Source: B1SED10-75 sp964636865 (GTDB lineage Bacteria > Bacillota > Dethiobacteria > DTU022 > PWGO01). Taken from it: 64,000 nt of DNA. A model generated the notes under the pieces. That model did not search any database. It was not told the DNA's origin and worked only from the letters and a program-made list of their open reading frames with translations. The translations under genes and the position numbers were made by a program. Location of the stretch: assembly GCA_964636865.1 (NCBI GenBank), contig CAZWVJ010000007.1:16376-80375 (forward strand), written 5' to 3'. Numbering within the stretch: position 1 is the stretch's first letter; the number at the start of each line of letters is the position of its first letter. Shown piece by piece: positions 20,035-29,553 of the stretch.

Positions 20035-20988
20035 ATGAGCAGTAAAAATTCTTCTTATGCAAAAAAAGTAAAAAATGAACTGGTCCAAATGGAGAATGAA
20101 AAACTTTGCTGTCGATGGGCGGAATTGGCAGCCATTATTCATTTACGGGGTTATATAATACTACAGAGAAAAGTGCCTGTCTTAACTATTATTACTGATA
20201 ATAATTCGGTGGCGCGTTATGTTTTTAAATTGCTAAAAGAATTGTTGGAGACTTATCCCAAGATTTTGCATCGCCAAAGTGAGAATGTTCTTCATGATTA
20301 TTTCATTATCAAAATTGAGGAGGAAGTAGTTCTAAAGGAAATATTTCAACAATTGGAAATTAAAAAAAAGCATAATTGGATAAATATGCCCGGCGTAAGC
20401 GAAAAATTAGTTAAAAATAATTGCTGCCGCCGAAGCTATATACGGGGAAGCTTTTTAGCCGGGGGCTCCATAAATTCCCCTGAATCTGCTTATCATTTGG
20501 AAATATTTGTGGAATATGAAACTTATGCCCAATTTATAATTGATCTGCTACAAGGGTTTGGGATCAAAGCTTCCCTGCGCAAGCGGGAAAATGGTTACTA
20601 TGTTTATCTAAAAAACGCTGAGGCTATCATGGAATTCTTGCGGGTTATAAAAGCTTATCCGGCCTTACTATATATGGAAGAAAAGAGGGTTATAAAAAGT
20701 TTAAAGAATTATACTAATCGTTCGGTTAATTGTGATACGGCTAACCTTGATAAAATAAGTAAAGCTGCTCATCAACAGTTGAACTCAATTGAAACTATCG
20801 AACAATTATCCGGTTTGAATAAGCTTCCCTTAACTTTACAAACAGCAGCGAAAACCAGGCGCAAATATCCTGAAGCTTCTCTCAAGGAGTTGGCGGAATT
20901 GAACCGACCTCCTTTAAGCAAATCCGGGATGAATTATCGCCTGAAAAGGTTAAACCAGATTGCTTTTCAATTGAAAAATAAGTCTTGA
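20035..20988 (+). CDS. whiA: Sporulation/cell division regulator WhiA
   Basis: WhiA is a DNA-binding protein with a LAGLIDADG-homing-endonuclease-like N-terminal domain and a C-terminal helix-turn-helix. It controls sporulation septation in Streptomyces and influences division in Bacillus. The 317-residue protein from ATG 20035 has the core RRSYIRGSFLAGGSINSP and a C-terminal HTH region with ASLKELAELNRPPLSKSG, typical of the family. An in-frame GTG at 20026 is possible but less well placed. The stop codon overlaps the upstream region of pgk, suggesting one transcript from rapZ into glycolysis genes. Confidence 0.95.
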   Translation: MSSKNSSYAKKVKNELVQMENEKLCCRWAELAAIIHLRGYIILQRKVPVLTIITDNNSVARYVFKLLKELLETYPKILHRQSENVLHDYFIIKIEEEVVLKEIFQQLEIKKKHNWINMPGVSEKLVKNNCCRRSYIRGSFLAGGSINSPESAYHLEIFVEYETYAQFIIDLLQGFGIKASLRKRENGYYVYLKNAEAIMEFLRVIKAYPALLYMEEKRVIKSLKNYTNRSVNCDTANLDKISKAAHQQLNSIETIEQLSGLNKLPLTLQTAAKTRRKYPEASLKELAELNRPPLSKSGMNYRLKRLNQIAFQLKNKS

Positions 20989-21002
20989 AAGAGGTGAATA
21001 TT

Positions 21003-22187
21003 TTGCAAAAACTCACGGTGAGAGATGTTCCGGTAAATGACAAACGGGCATTAGTGCGCGTAGATTTTAACGTGCCCATGGAAAATGGAAAAGTGGCTGA
21101 TGATGCCAGAATTAGGGCATCTCTTCCGACTATTCTTTATTTGGTGCAAAATGGAGCTCGTGTAATTTTAATATCTCATATGGGGAGGCCTAAAGGGAAA
21201 ATAGTAGAAAGTTTACGCCTGGATGAGGTTTCCAGTTGCCTTGCTGATCTTTTGGAGTTACCCGTGAAGAAAATTGATCAGGTAGTAGGCAAAGAAGTAG
21301 AAAAAAGCGTTTCTGAGCTGGGAAAAGGTGAAGTTATGTTATTGGAAAATGTGCGCTTTGAGCCCGGGGAAGAAAAAAACGATGCAGAGTTAGCCCAAAA
21401 ACTGGCTGATTTGGCAGATATATTCGTTAACGATGCTTTTGGAGCCGTACATCGCGCCCATGCTTCTACAGAAGGAGTGGCTAATTTATTGCCGGCTGTG
21501 GCCGGATTTTTGCTGGAAAAAGAGGTAAATGAGCTTCAAAGTTGCTTGCATAACCCAGATAGGCCTTTTACCGCCATCTTTGGCGGTGCCAAGGTTTCGG
21601 ATAAAATAGGAGTTATCCGAAAATTTTTGGATTTGGCGGATTATATAATTATTGGGGGAGGGATGGCAAATACATTTTTAGTAGCTAAAGGCTATGATAT
21701 GGCTTCTTCTTTTTATGAGAGCTCGCAGGTGGATTTAGCCGTAGAGTTACTTGAATATGCCGATAATTGCAGCACGGTTATATCTTTACCTGAGGATTTA
21801 GTTATAGTTGAAGATTTAAGGGAAGAAGCTCCTTCCAAAGTGGTTAATGCCGATGCGGTTCCTGTAGGATGGCAATCTGTAGATATGGGGCCTCGCAGCG
21901 TAGATATTTTCTCCCGGCTGGTGGAAAAATCTCGTAAGATAGTGTGGAATGGCCCCTTAGGGGTTTTTGAAGTGTCTCCTTTTTATCGAGGCACTGAAGC
22001 TGTTGCCCGGGCAGCAATAGAGAGTGATGCTTATTTGCTGGTGGGTGGAGGGGATACTGCTGCAGCGTTTGAAAAATTTGGTTTAGTAGATCAAGTAGAT
22101 CATGTTTCTACCGGTGGGGGTGCTACCCTGGAATTTTTAGAGGGAAGAGATTTGCCGGGAATATCTGTTTTAAAGGACTCAAATTAA
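21003..22187 (+). CDS. pgk: Phosphoglycerate kinase
   Basis: Pgk interconverts 1,3-bisphosphoglycerate plus ADP with 3-phosphoglycerate plus ATP. TTG 21003 is the best start: AAAGAGGTG lies 8 bases upstream and the protein then begins LQKLTVRDVPVNDKRALVRV like other Pgks (394 residues). Motifs include VRVDFNVPMENG, SHMGRPKG, GAVHRAHAST, the hinge region with NGPLGVFE and the C-terminal GGGDTAAAFEKFG nucleotide loop. It heads pgk-tpiA-gpmI-eno. The gapA gene and its repressor cggR, usual just upstream in Firmicutes, are not here. Confidence 0.98.
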   Translation: MQKLTVRDVPVNDKRALVRVDFNVPMENGKVADDARIRASLPTILYLVQNGARVILISHMGRPKGKIVESLRLDEVSSCLADLLELPVKKIDQVVGKEVEKSVSELGKGEVMLLENVRFEPGEEKNDAELAQKLADLADIFVNDAFGAVHRAHASTEGVANLLPAVAGFLLEKEVNELQSCLHNPDRPFTAIFGGAKVSDKIGVIRKFLDLADYIIIGGGMANTFLVAKGYDMASSFYESSQVDLAVELLEYADNCSTVISLPEDLVIVEDLREEAPSKVVNADAVPVGWQSVDMGPRSVDIFSRLVEKSRKIVWNGPLGVFEVSPFYRGTEAVARAAIESDAYLLVGGGDTAAAFEKFGLVDQVDHVSTGGGATLEFLEGRDLPGISVLKDSN

Positions 22188-22262
22188 CTATAAAAAAATA
22201 TGAAAAAGCAATTATGAAGAGATATTTTAAAATTTATAACATATAATAGGGGGTTAAAATAA

Positions 22263-23030
22263 GTGAAGGAATTGATTTTGGCTGCAAATTGGAAAATGCA
22301 TAAGACGAATCAGGAAACAAGAGAATACTTAAGAAAATTTAAAGCTATGCGGGATGAGTTTAATTCAACAGAGGTTATTTTTTGTCCACCTTTTACTTCT
22401 TTGCGAACTGCTGATGAAGAGCTTTATCCCACGTTTTTTAAATTGGGAGCGCAAAATATGTTATGGGAATCTGAAGGTGCTTATACTGGCGAAGTCTCCC
22501 CCTTAATGTTGAAAGACTTGGGAGTTCGCTACGTTATTATCGGTCATTCGGAAAGGCGTTGGATTTTGGGAGAAACTCACGAACAAATCAATAAAAAATT
22601 ACAGGCTGTTTTTGAATACAACCTTATTCCCATTTATTGTGTTGGAGAAACCGAGGAGGTCCGTCAAGCCGGAGAAACAGAGAGTATGATTTTAGAACAA
22701 ATAGAGGAAGGCTTCCGAGGTATAGACTTTTCAGGGGTGAAAAATATAGTGATAGCTTATGAGCCGGTTTGGGCTATCGGTACCGGATTAACTGCTTCCG
22801 GAGAAGACGCGCGGCATGCCAGCGCCTGTATAAAGAAAAAAATGGAAGAATATATTAATAGTGAGGTTACCCGCTTGAAAATTCTTTATGGGGGCAGTGT
22901 GAAAAAAGAAAATATTGGAGAATTTGTTTCTGAAGAAGGAATTCACGGTGCTTTGGTGGGCGGCGCCAGCCTGCAGGTTGATTCCTTTGCCGGGTTAATT
23001 AGAGCAGCTCAGGAAGCATTGGGAAAATAG
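22263..23030 (+). CDS. tpiA: Triosephosphate isomerase
   Basis: TpiA interconverts dihydroxyacetone phosphate and glyceraldehyde 3-phosphate. The 255-residue TIM barrel begins AANWKMHK with the catalytic Lys. Catalytic His is in IGHSERR and catalytic Glu in AYEPVWAIGTG; the phosphate-binding loop is GGSVKKEN and GALVGGASL. GTG 22263 start follows AGGGGG. It lies 75 bases after pgk and 11 before gpmI. Confidence 0.98.
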   Translation: MKELILAANWKMHKTNQETREYLRKFKAMRDEFNSTEVIFCPPFTSLRTADEELYPTFFKLGAQNMLWESEGAYTGEVSPLMLKDLGVRYVIIGHSERRWILGETHEQINKKLQAVFEYNLIPIYCVGETEEVRQAGETESMILEQIEEGFRGIDFSGVKNIVIAYEPVWAIGTGLTASGEDARHASACIKKKMEEYINSEVTRLKILYGGSVKKENIGEFVSEEGIHGALVGGASLQVDSFAGLIRAAQEALGK

Positions 23031-23041
23031 GAGGAAGAAGA

Positions 23042-24598
23042 TTGCCTAAAACTGATTTATACAACCCTGTAGTCTTGATAATTATGGATGGCTTGGGCTG
23101 CCGTTCTGAGATTGAAGGTAATGCTGTTGCCCAAGCTCATACTCCTAACTTGAAGAGATTCCAAAGTAATTATCCTTTTGCTTTACTGCGCGCTGCCGGA
23201 GAATCGGTGGGCTTGCCGGCGGGGCAAATGGGCAATTCGGAAGTAGGCCACCTGAACTTAGGAGCGGGGCGTATTGTTTATCAAGAGTTAACTCGCATCG
23301 ACAAAGCTATCGAATCAGGGAAATTATGGCAAAATGAAGTTTTGCAGCAGGCCATGGAAAAAGTACAACAAAAGAAATCTGCCTTGCATTTAATCGGCCT
23401 TCTTTCCGATGGAGGTGTGCATAGTCATATCAGTCATCTATTTGCTTTGTTGAAAATGGCCCGGCAATATGGTTTTAGGGATGACGTGTATATTCATGCC
23501 ATACTTGACGGACGGGACGTGCCTCCCCAAAGCGCTATAAATTACCTGGAAGCATTAAAGGAGTTCTGTAAAACTCATAGAGTAGGCACCATTGCCAGTG
23601 TTTCCGGACGTTATTACACAATGGATAGGGATAATCGTTGGGAAAGAACCCGCAAAGCTTATGATGCTTATGTTTATGGGGCAGGAAATGTAATGGAAGA
23701 CCCGGTAGAAGCAGTAAAAAATGCTTACCAACAGGGTGAAAATGATGAATTTGTTACCCCGGTTTTAATTGCTAAGTCGGGGGAAAAGCCCGTTACAATT
23801 CAGGAAGAAGATGCGGTGATATTTTTTAATTTTCGTCCGGATCGTATGCGTCAAATTGTGCGGACTTTCATGGAAAAAGAGGTTGAGGGGATAGATAGAG
23901 GCCCTGCTCCTGTTTTTCCTATTATGGCTACTCTTACGGAATATGACCCTGAATTTAACCTGCCGGTCGCTTATCCGCCTCAGTATCTTCGGAACACTTT
24001 GGGAGAATGGCTTTCGTTAAAAAACTACCGCCAGTTCAGGTTGGCTGAAACTGAAAAATATGCTCATGTTACTTTCTTTTTCAATGGAGGAAAAGAAGAA
24101 CCTTTTCCCGGAGAAGAAAGATGTTTGATCCCTTCTCCTTCAGTGGCCACGTATGATCTTCAACCGGAAATGAGTGCGCCGGAGGTAACAGAGAAAGCTT
24201 GCCACGAAATATCCCGTAGATACTATTCTTTCATATTAGTAAATTTTGCCAACGCCGATATGGTAGGGCATACGGGAATGATGAAAGAAGCTATCCGTGC
24301 TGTAGAGGCGGTAGACCAGGGAGTAGGTTCCATAGTAGAAACAGCCTTAACAGAAGGATACTATGTGTTGATTACGGCAGATCACGGCAACGCAGAAATT
24401 ATGGTTGATTCAGAGACAAAAGCCTCCCATACCGCGCATTCTATCAGTGATGTGCCTTTCTTTTTGATAGATGACACGCTTATATATACTCTGAAAGATG
24501 GAGGCATTCTTGCAGATATTGCTCCAACAGTATTGGATCTCCTGAATTTGCCACTGCCCCAGGAAATGACCGGTAGGAGTTTGTTAGCTTACCGTTAG
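23042..24598 (+). CDS. gpmI: Cofactor-independent phosphoglycerate mutase
   Basis: GpmI interconverts 3- and 2-phosphoglycerate using two Mn2+ ions and a Ser nucleophile. The 518-residue protein is of alkaline-phosphatase fold. It shows IMDGLGCRSE, the Ser in MGNSEVGHLNLGAGR, the insert-domain HAILDGRDVPP, the NFRPDRMRQI loop and metal ligands in VNFANADMVGHTG and TADHGNAE. TTG 23042 start follows AGGAGGAAG at the end of tpiA. It is the metal-dependent iPGM type, common in anaerobic Firmicutes. Confidence 0.98.
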   Translation: MPKTDLYNPVVLIIMDGLGCRSEIEGNAVAQAHTPNLKRFQSNYPFALLRAAGESVGLPAGQMGNSEVGHLNLGAGRIVYQELTRIDKAIESGKLWQNEVLQQAMEKVQQKKSALHLIGLLSDGGVHSHISHLFALLKMARQYGFRDDVYIHAILDGRDVPPQSAINYLEALKEFCKTHRVGTIASVSGRYYTMDRDNRWERTRKAYDAYVYGAGNVMEDPVEAVKNAYQQGENDEFVTPVLIAKSGEKPVTIQEEDAVIFFNFRPDRMRQIVRTFMEKEVEGIDRGPAPVFPIMATLTEYDPEFNLPVAYPPQYLRNTLGEWLSLKNYRQFRLAETEKYAHVTFFFNGGKEEPFPGEERCLIPSPSVATYDLQPEMSAPEVTEKACHEISRRYYSFILVNFANADMVGHTGMMKEAIRAVEAVDQGVGSIVETALTEGYYVLITADHGNAEIMVDSETKASHTAHSISDVPFFLIDDTLIYTLKDGGILADIAPTVLDLLNLPLPQEMTGRSLLAYR

Positions 24599-24666
24599 CA
24601 AAAAGTGGAAATATATTATTTAAGTATTAAAAGCGTGATTACAAAATAATGAGATAGGAGGGATAG

Positions 24667-25962
<1,296 letters not shown>

Positions 25963-26003
25963 GTTTTAATTAGGTAATTTGATGGAAAAAGAAAATAACC
26001 CTG

Positions 26004-26033
26004 TTGTTAAAATTAAGTTTGTTGTGGTAAAAT
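26004..26033 (+). promoter_or_regulatory. Promoter candidate for secG
   Basis: TTGTTA at 26004-26009 is followed after 18 bases by TAAAAT at 26028-26033. The -10 is preceded by TGG, an extended -10 feature. The secG start is 47 bases downstream. Confidence 0.55.
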
Positions 26034-26079
26034 ATTTCTGCTTAAAAGGTTAATTTATAAGTTAAGGGGGAAGTATTTA

Positions 26080-26301
26080 ATGGAACTTGCTCTTACAGTG
26101 ATATATATTTTGATTTGTATAGGATTAATAGCTACGGTGCTACTACAATCGGGCAGAAGTGCAGGTTTGTCCGGAGCGATTGGGGGAGGAGCTCAATCAC
26201 TTTTTGGCAAGAAAAAGGGGTTGGATGATTTTTTCAGCAAGATTTCTACCGGGTTAGCCATTAGTTTTATGGTTTTAGCAATAATAATAACGGTGCTATA
26301 G
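26080..26301 (+). CDS. secG: Preprotein translocase subunit SecG
   Basis: SecG is the small accessory subunit of SecYEG. The 73-residue protein has two hydrophobic helices (about 3-22 and 52-73) joined by the conserved loop with LLQSGRSAGLSGAIGGGAQ and LFGKKKGLDD. RBS AAGGGGG precedes ATG 26080. The eno-secG-rnr order is that of Bacillus. A hairpin terminator lies downstream. Confidence 0.95.
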   Translation: MELALTVIYILICIGLIATVLLQSGRSAGLSGAIGGGAQSLFGKKKGLDDFFSKISTGLAISFMVLAIIITVL

Positions 26302-26394
26302 ATTAATGCAAGCTTGGCAATTACTTGATCCTGGAAAGGTACAAGAACAAAGGTATTTTTTTGCCGACAAATGGCAAGGATTAATTATAAAGGC

Positions 26395-26426
26395 GGAGCA
26401 GGTTAAATCCTGTTCCCTTTTTATTT
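26395..26426 (+). terminator. Rho-independent terminator after secG
   Basis: GGAGCAGG (26395-26402) pairs with CCTGTTCC (26409-26416), with one G-U pair and a TTAAAT loop. CTTTTTATTT follows. The remaining parts of the 230-base secG-rnr gap hold no gene I can support. Confidence 0.8.
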
Positions 26427-26531
26427 AGCATATTTGATCTATATTCCTTAAAAATGATCTGTCTCCAGGTCTAAAGTTCTATTTTCTTAATTAATTGTTG
26501 ATTAAATTATTATAGAGGGAGTTTAAAAAAA

Positions 26532-28346
26532 TTGAAGGATGATAAGCAAGCTAAGAAAACAACTAATAAAAAGAATGCTAAAAGTAAAAAAGGTGAAAAT
26601 AGTTACCGGGAAAACTCAGATTCCTCAGACAATAAAACGAGGTCATATACTGTTAAAGGCACTTTTCAAAGTACCCGCCGCGGATTTGCATTTATAAGTA
26701 CAGATTCCCAGAAAGACTCGGATATATTTATTCCGGCGCATAAAACGGGTGACGCTGTTCAGGGAGACAGGGTTAGCGTGAGAGTGAATCATAAAAAATC
26801 CGGTAAAAGGCGTGAAGGGGAAGTAACATCAATTCTGCAGTCTGCAGAAGACCAGCTGAAGGCAAAAGAAGAGTTCCCCAAAAAAGTTTTAAAAGAACTT
26901 CAGAAGTTTCCGGGTGAAGAGGAAATTGTATCAATTGCTGAAAAAGAAGACCGGCCCGATTTGAGAAATCATACAATTATAACCGTTGATCCGGAGGATG
27001 CTCGGGATATAGACGATGGAATATCTTTGAGTACTCGCTCAGATGGTGGATATATTTTGGGGGTGCATATTGCTGATGTAAGTTATTATGTCCGAGAAGG
27101 AAGCGCTGTTCACCGGGAAGCATTAAAAAGGGGGACCAGTATATACCTAGTTGATCGGGTTATTCATATGTTACCTCCGTTGCTTTCCCAGCAGTTATGC
27201 AGTTTACAAGAAAAAAAAGATCGCCTGGCAGTTAGCGTAATGATTGAACTTGATCAATGGGGGAAAATTGAAAAATATGATATTTTTCCCAGTTTGCTAA
27301 AAGTTAGTCGTCAACTTAGCTATGAGAAAGCTGAGGCTTTTATTTTTGGAGAGACAAGCGAAGATAAAGATGAAACAACTCTTGCAGAGATGCTGCAGCA
27401 AATGGATGCCCTGGCTTCTATGTTAAACAGCAAAAGAATAAAAAGAGGGGCGTTAAACCTCAATTTGCCGGAATCGATGATTAAATTGGATGAAGACGGG
27501 AAACCTGTTTCTGTCTTCCCCAAGGAGCCCGGAAGAGCTGAAAGTATTATTGAAGAATTTATGCTTTTGGCTAACGAAATTATAGCAGAGCATTTTGATG
27601 AAGCTGGTATTCCTTTTATTTACAGGGTTCATCCACGACCTACGGAAGAAAAAATGCATATTTTTCGCAACATGTTGGCTCTTTTGGGTATTAAGCTACC
27701 CGGTAACCTGAAGAAAATCACTCCCCGAAAGATTCAAGATATTTTAGAAGAAGTTAAAGGCAGTTCCCTTGAAAAGACGGTAAATTATATACTGCTGCGA
27801 TCTTTGCCGCATGCCTACTACAGCGTAAGCAATGAAGCTCATTTTGGATTAGCGGCCAAGCATTATACACACTTTACTTCACCTATAAGGCGTTTTCCCG
27901 ATTTACAAATTCATGCCATATTAAAAGACTACCTAAGAGGCACTCTTTCGGATGAAAGGGAAACCTGGCTGGAAGAACAACTTCCGCAGCGGGCAGAACA
28001 TTCATCTCAAATGGAAAGAGCAGCCATGGAAGCAGAAAGAGAAAGTATTGACCGCAAAAAAATAGAATTTATGCAGGGAAAGGAAGGCGAAAATTTTTCC
28101 GGTGTTATTAGCGGAGTTACTTCTTTCGGACTTTTTGTGGAGTTGGAAAATACCATAGAAGGACTGGTCCTCCTGGAAGATTTAACGGATGACTATTACC
28201 GGTTTTATGAACAGTTAATGGCGGTGATAGGAAAGAACAAAGGGAAAAAATACAGCATTGGAGACTTCTTAACAGTCCAAGTTTCTAAAGTTGACATGAC
28301 CAAAAAAACCATATATTTCTTACCGGTGGATGATGAGGAAGCTTAA
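26532..28346 (+). CDS. rnr: Ribonuclease R, compact form
   Basis: RNase R is a processive 3'-5' exoribonuclease acting on structured RNA. The 604-residue protein is shorter than usual (about 780 in Bacillus). After a Lys-rich tail it has a single cold-shock/OB domain (GTFQSTRRGFAFIS, about 43-100) and then goes straight into the linker before the RNB domain. The N-terminal HTH and second cold-shock domain are absent. The RNB active site looks intact: D153, D156, D159, D161 and D162 in DPEDARDIDDG, plus YYSVSNEAHFGLAAKHYTHF. A C-terminal S1 domain starts near residue 520 (GVISGVTSFGLFVELEN). TTG 26532 start follows GAGGGAG. The smpB and tmRNA genes that often follow are not here. Confidence 0.9.
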   Translation: MKDDKQAKKTTNKKNAKSKKGENSYRENSDSSDNKTRSYTVKGTFQSTRRGFAFISTDSQKDSDIFIPAHKTGDAVQGDRVSVRVNHKKSGKRREGEVTSILQSAEDQLKAKEEFPKKVLKELQKFPGEEEIVSIAEKEDRPDLRNHTIITVDPEDARDIDDGISLSTRSDGGYILGVHIADVSYYVREGSAVHREALKRGTSIYLVDRVIHMLPPLLSQQLCSLQEKKDRLAVSVMIELDQWGKIEKYDIFPSLLKVSRQLSYEKAEAFIFGETSEDKDETTLAEMLQQMDALASMLNSKRIKRGALNLNLPESMIKLDEDGKPVSVFPKEPGRAESIIEEFMLLANEIIAEHFDEAGIPFIYRVHPRPTEEKMHIFRNMLALLGIKLPGNLKKITPRKIQDILEEVKGSSLEKTVNYILLRSLPHAYYSVSNEAHFGLAAKHYTHFTSPIRRFPDLQIHAILKDYLRGTLSDERETWLEEQLPQRAEHSSQMERAAMEAERESIDRKKIEFMQGKEGENFSGVISGVTSFGLFVELENTIEGLVLLEDLTDDYYRFYEQLMAVIGKNKGKKYSIGDFLTVQVSKVDMTKKTIYFLPVDDEEA

Positions 28347-28391
28347 AGGCAAAATAAATGATCAAGTATCGCAGCACTCTGAAACATTTAA

Positions 28392-28420
28392 TTGACATGG
28401 TCGGGGTTATTAGTCATAAT
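28392..28420 (+). promoter_or_regulatory. Promoter for nadA operon
   Basis: TTGACA (28392-28397), a 17-base spacer and CATAAT (28415-28420) form a near-consensus housekeeping promoter. The nadA GTG start with its own RBS (AGGAGGGGC, 28441-28449) lies downstream. Confidence 0.75.
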
Positions 28421-28454
28421 GAATAACAAATTTGAGTGCCAGGAGGGGCTGAAA

Positions 28455-29372
28455 GTGGAAGAGGAAAACCTTCGGTTAATGAAAAGATTGGCGCATTTGA
28501 AAGAAACTAATGATGCTGTTATTTTAGCTCACAATTATCAATGGGGGGAAGTTCAGGATGCGGCTGATTTCGTAGGAGATTCACTTGATTTAAGCCAGAT
28601 AGCGGTTAAGGTTGAGGCACAAACCATAGTTTTCTGCGGAGTTCATTTTATGGCGGAAAGTGCTTCTTTGCTTGCTCCTGAAAAGACGGTGATTTTGCCG
28701 GAAGTTTTAGCTGATTGTCCGCTGGCAAACATGATTACAGTAGAACAACTGAAAGAGGCTCGCAAAAATTATCCGGGTGTTCCGGTAGTAACTTATATTA
28801 ATTCTTCTGCGGCAGTGAAAGCGGAAAGTGACATCTGCTGTACTTCTTCCAATGCTTTGGCGGTTGTTAATTCGTTGGAACAAGATAGAGTATTGTTTGT
28901 GCCGGATGCAAACCTTGCTTATCATGTATCCCGGCAGACAGATAAAGAAATTATTCCCTGGAAAGGCTATTGTATTACCCATTACCGGGTAACTTCTGCT
29001 GAAGTAAATTGGGCCAGGAAAATGTATCCCGATTCTCCTATTATTGTTCACCCGGAATGCCCGCCGGAAGTAACTGCAGAGGCTGACCGTGTTTTGTCTA
29101 CCGGCGGGATGGTGAAATATGCATCCGAGGCAAATGCAAAACGTATTATCGTGGGGACGGAGATGGGGATGCTTCACCGTTTACAGAAAGAAAATCCGCA
29201 AAAAGAATTTTTATTACTTTCCAACGGCCTGGTTTGCCCCAACATGAAATATACTACTTTAGCAAAAGTAGTAGAGTCTTTAGAAAAAAAGGAAAATGTA
29301 ATAACTGTACCGGAAGATATACGTCATAAAGCGGCTAGAACTGTTCAGTTGATGTTGGATATTAGCAATTAA
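28455..29372 (+). CDS. nadA: Quinolinate synthase A
   Basis: NadA is an oxygen-sensitive [4Fe-4S] enzyme that condenses iminoaspartate with dihydroxyacetone phosphate to quinolinate. The 305-residue length from GTG 28455 fits the family. The longer in-frame option from 28392 is rejected because it would begin inside the promoter. Three Cys that hold the cluster are in LADCPLAN, VHPECPPEV and GLVCPNMKY. HNYQWGEVQDAADFVGDS and STGGMVKYA are conserved substrate-binding parts. It leads the nadA-nadB-nadC set that makes NAD from aspartate. Confidence 0.96.
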   Translation: MEEENLRLMKRLAHLKETNDAVILAHNYQWGEVQDAADFVGDSLDLSQIAVKVEAQTIVFCGVHFMAESASLLAPEKTVILPEVLADCPLANMITVEQLKEARKNYPGVPVVTYINSSAAVKAESDICCTSSNALAVVNSLEQDRVLFVPDANLAYHVSRQTDKEIIPWKGYCITHYRVTSAEVNWARKMYPDSPIIVHPECPPEVTAEADRVLSTGGMVKYASEANAKRIIVGTEMGMLHRLQKENPQKEFLLLSNGLVCPNMKYTTLAKVVESLEKKENVITVPEDIRHKAARTVQLMLDISN

Positions 29373-29553
29373 AATATTTTGGTTTATTCTCGTAAATGTA
29401 TTAATTTTTAGGATATAATAATTTAGATAAGTTGTTCAGGAGAGCAAATGGAAATTTTACAGGAGAATTATAGTAGTTTAAGAATAGTTATAAAGTGAAA
29501 TTTATCATCCATTTCTACTTTTTGGAGTCTTTTTTTAATGGAAGGAGCTTTAG

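Noticed and set aside
26302..26531. Small RNA, tmRNA or riboswitch between secG and rnr
   Set aside because: Apart from the secG terminator no tRNA-like ends, conserved motif or extensive pairing was seen. tmRNA would normally follow smpB, which is absent.
26532..28346. rnr shortened by frameshift or truncation
   Set aside because: The frame is continuous from a good RBS through intact catalytic and S1 domains. The missing domains lie before and within the N-terminal half, with no leftover sequence upstream.
28392..28454. Longer nadA start
   Set aside because: This stretch contains the -35 and -10 boxes, and the GTG at 28455 has a strong RBS.
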